Origin: Gymnogyps californianus
Taxonomy: Eukaryota > Chordata > Aves > Accipitriformes > Cathartidae
Direction of reading: 5' to 3'
DNA: 64,000 nucleotides
NCBI RefSeq assembly: GCF_018139145.2
Contig: NC_059477.1
Coordinates: forward strand, 17,905,522-17,969,521
Shown here: positions 54,301 through 63,300 of the stretch, piece after piece
Layout: each line of letters starts with the position of its first letter
Numbering within the stretch: position 1 is the first letter of the stretch
Translations under genes and position numbers: made by a program
The notes under the pieces: generated by a model
Seen by the model: only the letters and a program-made list of their open reading frames with translations
Databases searched by the model: none
What the model was told of the DNA's origin: nothing

Positions 54301-57300
54301 TTCATTTTAGTTACAGCTTGTAAGATTTTGCTAGCATAACTATTGTCTTTCCCTACTAATCTTCCATGCTAAAATGAAAAAAAAACCCTGTCGTTAGTAT
54401 TAAGCATTTAGATCACTAATTATAACTCTCTTGCATCTTTAACTTGTGAATATATAAGTTGCAAAGTATTTTTGTGTTATCAGCTGATAGATCAAGTAAT
54501 ACAATTTCTAAAACCATATCATTTAATTTATGCTCTGGTACCACAGTTGTATGTAGACGTGATGCTTTCCTCCTCATATTCTGCTGTCTATGCCATAATA
54601 TGCTTATGCTATAAAAGAAAAAATTGGAGATACACACATATGCTAATTCTTGAAAAGGGTCTGAGATAGAAGTAGAAGGCTGGCTTTGTGTGGATTGTTT
54701 GACATTGATTTGGTTGAGCTCTTGAAAGTCTGAATTTAGGGCCTGATATTGCTATTCTGAGCAAAATAGGAATGGTACAGAACTACCAATGACTGCAGCA
54801 GCTGCTATGGAAAAAGTCAATCCAAATAATATCTTGCTGTAACCAGGCTTCCTACTTGCAACTGAAATTGAACATGAGGAAACATAAATCTTTGCTTGTG
54901 GTAGTGGCCTTAATTGATTGAAGTATCAATAGCACTGAGAATGCAGGCAATGGAACCCAATAAAGTTGTCTATCATCCTTGAAGGTGCAGATTGATGAAC
55001 ATGCAAGGCACTCAGATATGTTTAGGAGGAGAAGCTGCAGAGAACACCTGGTTTTGTTTTGGGTTTTTTTTTTTTCATCCTGGTTCTCTTCTAAATAGTC
55101 TCTTGTCCCTTTGCCATTCTGCTCATGTTGCTCTTTGATAAATGTAACAATGGCAGTAATATATACCTTTTTGGTTTATTCATTTTAGATTTCCCTATTG
55201 CTTTTTAGCAAGACTCAAAACATGTTCTTACATTTGCTGCTTACCTAGTTAAATACGCTAACTAGTAATACTTATAATAAGTCTGGCTGAGTGGTTAGCT
55301 CCTTCTGAAATGCTTATAAATCCATAATCATTCTTGAACACTTTATAACTTTCCTATGACTCTTTAATTTAATATTCTTAAGTATGATGCTGAAGACTGG
55401 AATTCATTATACAGAACCTATCTGTTGTGGTTTAACCCAGCAGGCAGCTAAACACCACAAAGCCGCTTGCTTGCTCCCCGCCCCCCGGTGGGATGGGGGA
55501 GAGAATTCGGGGGGGGGGGGGGGAAGTAAAATTTGTGGGTTGAGATAAAGACAGTTTAATAAGACAGAAAAGGAAGGGAAAATGATAATGATAAAAGAAT
55601 TAGAATATACAAAACAAGTGATGTACAATGCAATTGCTCACTACCCACCGACCGATGCCCAGCCAGTTCCCGAGCAGCGGCCCCCAGCCAGCTTTCCCCC
55701 TAGTTTATGTACTGAACAGGATGTCATACGGTATGGAATATCCCTTTGGCCAGTTTGAGTCAGCTGTCCTGGCTGTGTCTCCTCCCAGCTTCTTGTGCCC
55801 TCCAGCCTAGTCTCTGGTGGGGTGGTGTAAGAAGCTGAAAAGTCCTTGACTTAGTGTAAATACTGCTTAGCAACAACTAAAACATCAGTGTGTTACCAAC
55901 ATTATTCTCATCCTAAATCCAAAACACAGCACTGTACCAGCTACTAGGAAAGAAATTAACTCTATCCCAGTCGAAACCAGGACACTATTACACAAAATAA
56001 ACAAACTTCACTTAGTTCCTATGTTCATGTGAATGGTCTCTATTTACAGAAAAAAATCTTTGAGATTCACATAGGTCCATGAATCTATGAGTTTCCAAAG
56101 ATGATTGTAATTCCTGTCTTGATCAGATGTTTATGGCCTCTTTTATACTTAGTGATGACTAAAAGGATTTCATGTTTTAGGAAAAGTCCTTCCTGGATAC
56201 CTTCAATTACACGCCTCCTCTCATGGAGTGTTCTTGTTCTTAGAAAATTTTCTTTGTACAATCAGGATATCTATCTTTTTTTTTTTTTTTTTTTTTTAAA
56301 TGCTGAATCCTTTATTCCGCAAGGAAAAATAACCTGGCAGAGACAATAAAATAGTATGCGTGTCCTATTTTAATCCATTGTGTATAGAAGTTGAATTACT
56401 TTTGCTCATCCTCTTTTCTTTATTTTCCTTCATTTCTTTTGCATAGATTTCAGTTGTTTGAGAGAGTTCACGTATCTCTTCTTGCTATTTTGAGTTGGTA
56501 ATATAGGGTTCATTCTCAGCTGCCGAGTTCTTGGTTCATGTGTAATATGCTGTAGCAAGCTGGATCGTATTGTCCCCTGAGAAGCTCATTGAATTTTCAC
56601 TTTTTAACTTTTTATGAATCTAAAACCTTGCAAAAGTCTTTAAAGTCAAATTTAGTCTGCCTCAAAGTTCTTTTGCTCTTCTGACGTAGTAATTTTGAAG
56701 TTGACATAATCGAAGGTAGTATAGGTAGTTTTGTTGCCTCTCAGAATTCTTCTCAGTGATGAACTGAGGCTTCAAGAGCAATGTATTTTCAGACTGTAAG
56801 TCTGCAAAATTATTCACTGAACTAAAGCTTAGAGTATATATAGAGATTGGCAAAGTCAGAACACAAGTTTGATTGGTGGTGTACAAACAGTTGATCTCCT
56901 TTTAAAAATATGTATACAGAGTAGTCTATGTTATAGTCATTACGTTTTTAATTTGTTACATAAATGTATACATTCAATGAGAAATTAATGCTATTAGACA
57001 TTGTCTACTGATTTGCTTTATTTAGATTTCAAGTTTTTCTGGTGTTTAGAGCAACAAAAATAATCTGTGTAAGAGAATAGGGTGCTACCGCTATGATGTT
57101 AATTATGCATGGTAGGTTTGGGCACGTTTCTATTTTACTAATATTAGTATTTACTGATTTTAATAATGGAATATTGCAATGTTGTCCTTACTCTGTCTAA
57201 AAAGGCAGGATTCTTTCTTAGAGTACTTTTGTCACTTTTTTCTGGTATTTGAATGAGAAACTTCTGCTTGCACTAAAGGAAAACAGAGAATAGGTATAAA

Positions 57301-60300
57301 AAACCCAAAGCTGCATATGTGCAAAATCTAAGCCTACCTTTTTAATGAAAATATATCTAACTATAATTTACTTGTTGGATATACATTTGATAGATTTAAA
57401 GCATTAAAAAGAAGAAGAATTTTAGTAAAACTCTTAATAGTGCGCTTCAACAAAACTTTGAGTGCTAATGTGCTGTATTACTCTTGTTATTTTGGTTTTG
57501 CTTCAGTATGTCAAATTGGCCTGACTATGGCTGAAAAAATGGAATAGTTTTAAATTCAAAGAATAATCATGATTTTGCATGCCCATACTTATATTAACTT
57601 TTGTTGAATTATACCTCTGTTTTTCTGTGACCTGCAAAGTCAATAGCAGGCCCTAAATTAAAATATTGCTTTTCATTTCTGAAGAAATGTCAAATATTAA
57701 ATGTCTATTGATCTTCTATTTATGTAAAAGAATATACATGCACATTTTAAATAGAAATATTGACAACAGATTTTTTTTCTTTTTTCCCAGGTACTTGATG
57801 GTCTTGAAGGTATTGAGAATTACCTTAAAATCTTTAATTCAGAAGGCTTACATTTGCCTATCTGGAAACTGAAGTATGAGGAATTACAGGAAGCAATTAA
57901 AGGTTGCACAGTGACTACCTTGCAAAAGGGACAAACTTTAGTTAATAAAGCAGATTCTCACAGGTATTCCCTCCATTTTTGCATATCTGCTGCATTTCTC
58001 CATATCTACCTGTTGCTTTATAACTCAACTAGTTAGAATCAGACTGCATTTAGAGCCAGTGTAGTTAACTAAGTAGGCGTGCATTTAAATGACCTGAAAC
58101 TCAAAGTTTCTGCCATACTTAATCTGTTGGTATTCATACAAACCAATCTCTGACAAAAATCTGTAGGAATACTACATGCTACTTGTAAGAGTGGTGTCAA
58201 ACAGTGGAATTAGTATGTTAGGGCAGTGTTCAGAAACAATGGTTTAGTTAACATTTTGGAAAAGTAAATGTATGTAAAAGAAAATTAAAGTATCAGTGGC
58301 TATGAACACTCCCTGCTGCCCAATGTAATCCTTTTAGGCCTTTTTGAAAGTCATCATTATAGCAATTATAATGTGATTTGATGCAAGACAAAAATACAGG
58401 TGTTAAGCCAAGTGCAGAAAATACGGAAGTTTCTCCACTTCTTAGTAGTTTTAATTCATGAACGAAATAACTTTTTTCTTCCACAGCTGTTGTTAATTAC
58501 AGTGATGATGTACTCCACAGATATGATTTTTACACTGATGTGAAGCATGACTTAGTTTAGAATCAGTCCTAGTGGCTTAATATCTCCTACTTTTCAGGTC
58601 TCAGTAGGAGGCTGGCGTAATAAGAATGAAGACCGTTTATACTAATGAGTTCTACTTCAAAGACAGAGCAGATGACCATGGGTGATGGTTGGCTAGTGGT
58701 CAGCTTAGCTCTACCTTCCCGTTATATGCTTCTGTCCTTAATTATTCCTGAACCTTGAATAGCTTTACTTCAACACAGCAGCTGAAAGTCTAGATAAGAT
58801 TTGCATTTAACCTCATGACCTTGCAAAAATTTTATCTAAAGTGCCTTCACCTGTCACCCCAAATGTAATTGGCTTGAACCTAGCAAAGGGACAAAATCGA
58901 AAATTCAAATAGGAAGTTGTTTTGTGAACACATGCAGCTGGCTTTACAGCTACTGTTACTGCTTCAGCATCTCCTGATATTTTAGTTAAATGGAAAGGAA
59001 AGGGATTTTCCTCAGTGAAACTTTGACTTTTATTCCTAAACCAGCCATAATTCCAGAATGCATGCTGCTGTTCTCTAGGACTTGATGTTCTGCTAGACAT
59101 TACCTCAACCGAAGCAGATACTGTGTTTCAAATCATGTCTGCACAGCATTGGTTAATGTTAGGAACACTGAAGACCTTGATAGAAAGCATCCCTGAAATA
59201 AAGAGTAATTAATTTTCTTTCTTCCTTATTAAGAGTTTTAAAAAAATGTTTAAACAGTCCAAATCAGCAGTGGGATGGTAAGATATCATTGGTACACATC
59301 AAGAAGAATGGGATGAATTTGTCAAAATAACCCTATCAGTCATTTCTGGTAAAATTCAGTAAAAACAGGTAATGCCACAGGCAGATCTCCTGTGTGCCAA
59401 AGCGCTGTTCAAGATATTCTATAAATAAAGAAAGAAGGACAGATTTCTGCTTAGAAGACATTATAATTTAAAAAATGGCAAAGCATTACAGCTAAAGCAG
59501 CAGTGATTTAGAGAAGGAAGGTGAAACTTAAAACAATATCAATAGACAATCTCACTAGAAATGTGTTTTGCTCTTTTCTAAAGATGTCGTGGTTTAACCC
59601 CAGTCAGCAGCTAAGCACCACGCAGCTTAGCTCACTCCCTCACTCCCCCTCCGCTCCCAATGGGATGGGGAGGAGAATTGGGAAAGAAGGTAAAACTCGT
59701 CGGTTGAGATAAGAACAGTTCAATAACTAAAGTAAACTATAATACTAACATTAATAATAATAATAGTAATGAAAATGAATATAACAAAAAAAAGAAGAGG
59801 GGGAAAAAAAGGAAAAAAAGCCGTGATGCACAATGCAATTGCTCACCAACCGCTGACCGATGCCCCAGCAGCGATCCGTGCCTCCCGGCCAACTCCCCCC
59901 TGTTTATATACTGAGCATGACATTCCATGGTATGGAATACCCCTTTGGCTAGTTCAGGTCAGCTGCCCCGGCTCTGCTCCCTCCCAGCTTCTTGCACACC
60001 TGCTTGCTGGCAGAGCATGGGAAACTGAAAAGTCCTTAACTTGGGATAAGCGCTACTTAGCAACAACTAAAACCTCAGAGTGTTATCAACATCATTCTCA
60101 CACTAAATCCGAAACACAGCACTGTACCAGTTACTAAGAAGAGAGTTAACGCTACCCAAGCCAAAACCAGGACAAAAAAACAGTGAAAAATCCCAGCCTC
60201 TCAAATATTTTAAATGTCTACTTGCATCATAAAAATAAATAAGTCCCTTTCTAAGAAAGCAAACACAGAATATTATGGCTTTTCAAGTTTTTCCCTGCTG

Positions 60301-63300
60301 CCTTCAGGTCTCATTGCCCGAATGTAAAGAATTTGCCATATATTTCAATGAGTAGTGCTAGTACTTCTGTGCAGGTGGAACACTTTATATTCCTAGGGGC
60401 TTGAGGATTGCAATCGTGGAATAATTTAAACTGGCAAGGAACTCTGGAGGTCATTTGGCACATTACCTTGCTCAAAACCTGTCGGTTAGATTAGGTTGCT
60501 TAGGGCCAAATTTTGAATATCTCCAAGGATGGAGACTCCATAGCCTCTCTGGGCAACCTGTTCTAGTGCTTAAGCACTCTCCTTGTGAAACATGTTTTTC
60601 TTATATCTAGCCAAAATTTCTGTTGCTGCAACTTGTGAGCATTGCCTCTTGCCCTTTTGCTGTACACCTCTGAAAAGACTCTGATCCTGTCTTTTATATA
60701 ACCCCACTTCCTCACAGGTAATGAAAGACAGCAATTACATCACCTCTTCATCTCTTCTGTACTCTGAACAGAGTTCTGTCAGCACCCCCTTGTACATCAT
60801 GTGCTCCAGCCTCCAACCATCTAGGTGGCCTCTGCTCAATTCACTTCAGCTTGTCTGTCTGTCTTGTACCGTGGGGACCCAAACTGGACAAACTGGCCTC
60901 CGGGTGCTGTTTCACAAGCCCTTAACAGAGGGAAGTAGCCTGCTGGCTAGTCTCTTCCAGATGCAACTCAGCATGGGGCTAGTCTTCAATGCCACAGCGA
61001 CGATCCTGACTCACATTCAACTTTTTGTATACCAAGACAAGTCTTTTTTTTGCCTAACCCATGGCTTTAGGAGATACCCAGAATGCTCCCAGCCAGCTCA
61101 TAAACCTAGTAATGGTGACACAGTGAGTTCTGTCAGCAAATGTGGTAAGGTGTTATATTCCAGAATATTAGTTTCCCCCAGAAATGTTCATGTTTTGAAA
61201 GAGGAAAGAGAGAGGCCTCTCTTTGTCATATATAAGCCGCTGTGCCATCCTTAAATGCTGGCCAGTATTTAGCCCAGTGATTAACCCACATGGGACAACA
61301 AGATTTGTATGAACAGCTGAGGGTCAAAGGAGGAGGATTTGGACAGAAAACAGAACCCTATCAATACTAAATCCTGTTTACTATTTTGTTCCCCTTATTG
61401 CACAATTCATAGGTAGTCTTAACTGTCCTCACAGACTTCCCATTTCCTTTATCTAACCGGACTGGAAATCCTGCGGGACGTGGGCGGTCACCATTTGAAG
61501 GTGGTGAAGAGTGTGGATCTGAAAAAGTTTAGGTATCTTTTCAAAAAGCTGCTTTGCCATAAGACAGACAAGAAAGTATAATCTGACAATGAGATACATA
61601 GCTGTTAAGTGTTTGCAATCTGGTAGGATTCTTGAACTAGCTGGCCGCAAGTAGAAATTTGTGTGGAATCTGAAAATAGCTGCCAGCTCCCTGAAGTAGT
61701 AGTTGGAGCACAGTAATTTTAGAATTCCTTCATTGTTTGTGATAGAGAAGGTATTGCATGCTCTGCTACCTGCATGACTTTAATAGTTTTAAAAAAGAAG
61801 CCAGATTCTCCAGTTTTTCAGACAATATATTTATTAATATAGAGAAGGAATCATCTGACCTTGCTCAGGCTGGGTGACACTTCGTCGATTTTGATGAGAT
61901 GGTGCCCTGAATTGTACTGTATCTTCTGAATGAGGATACTGGAAAATACATTTGCAATGAAATATCAAAGTGACTGCCATGTGTAGTACAGGTTTAAATG
62001 CACCGAGAGAAGATAGAGTACTTGAACATTAAGAGAATTAAAATGTAGATGGATTTCTGTATCCACATTGTTTTGTTATTTTCATTTTTAGAGTACCCAA
62101 AAATAAGCCAGGCAGTTTGTATGCATATGATAAGACAGCTCTAGTAGTTTATGATTTACAAATCTAATACTGATACCCTCTCATTGAGGGAGGCCTATGT
62201 TTAAGGCTAGTGACACTGACTTCAGTGGCATAATTGGAAATCCAGCTCACAGTAAAAATGGAGAAATATGATGTTAATTCTGTCCTACTTTCAAATCTTC
62301 TTGAGGCATGTTGCAGCCTTATACTAAAAGATAGTCCAAATATATGAAAATGCTGAAAATCTTCACATTGGAAGAGGAATAGATTATAGAAAAGTGACAG
62401 AAGGCAGCTCTTTCTTGTAATCTTAGGGTGTTTCAAAATGAAAATATTGGTAAGTCTGATTTTCGGGCTTTCATATTTTTAAATTAAAACTAGCTGGAAA
62501 AAACAGGAGGAGCAAAAATTTATATGTATTAATTCTAAAGAAATTGTATAATCAGTAAGTTTTGTCCATTTTTTCCCTTGTTACTTTGCCAGCCAATTAG
62601 CTTGCCTGTGAGTGTAAGAACTGTCTTTATTTTACTGCTGTTATGTATTTATTGTGGTCTAGCAAACCAATGATACTTTCAAAGATTTTATTGAGATCTA
62701 AACTATCATTTTCAAAAACTATAAATCTTGTTCTCTTATTGCTTTTTTAAAGGAGTGGTGCTAATAGAAGTTTTTAAACATACCTCTTTTTAAGGAGTAC
62801 TGAAATAGGGGAGTGACATTTTTAGAATTTAAGGATAAAGCACAAACTAACAGGTTGCTAATTTTTGAAAGAGTAATTTACAAAATTTGAAACCACCTAC
62901 TCCTTAAAAAGGACTTAAAATTTGGATTCTCTTTGTGACCAACTCTTGGATCAGATTCAAACAGAATCGTCTATTAATACCATAATTCATGTTAGTAGTG
63001 TAGAATAAGGTTTTTCTTTGAGGTTGCAGAATTTAACTCTCCGAGCCTGATCTGAAGTGAGGAGAAAATTTCCTTTAATTTTAGAAGACAAAGGAGGAAA
63101 CCTGGAATAATTACCTGTATTAACATAAGTTTCTAATGAAACTAGAGTAATGAAAAACTTATTTTGAACATGTTTGTCTTCCAAAAATTCTTATGATTAA
63201 TAAATTTCAGTAGTAAATCAATTGATATGTGAGTTTCTTCTCTTTTTTTAAATATCAAAACTTCAGATCTTAATTGTATGTGGTAACTTTACAGTTTGAA

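Larger units (their letters stand above)
49241..57790 (+). other. CCDC141: CCDC141 intron 7 (8.55 kb)
   Basis: Phase 0 intron containing the second family A solo LTR (55423-55984), a possible minus-strand processed retrocopy starting at the poly(T) at 56276, an unrecognised 106-codon ORF (52472-52792), a 17-bp tandem duplication (53010-53043) and an (AAAT)n run near 53680-53696. Confidence 0.85.

Noticed and set aside
59769..60137. 122-codon ORF, and the similar 27617-27838 ORF
   Set aside because: Both are antisense translations of the same LTR family, not retroviral or host proteins.
55423..60174. A full provirus with two LTRs
   Set aside because: The sequence between holds CCDC141 exon 8 and no gag/pol/env; each LTR has its own target-site duplication and they belong to different subtypes.
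60700..60724. Recursive-splice-like CACAG|GTAATG
   Set aside because: It falls inside the CR1 fragment, whose consensus carries a similar CAGGTA phrase, so no host function is implied.
60721..61254. 177-codon plus-strand ORF
   Set aside because: It lies almost wholly in an antisense CR1 fragment and has no independent domain content; it is a chance frame.
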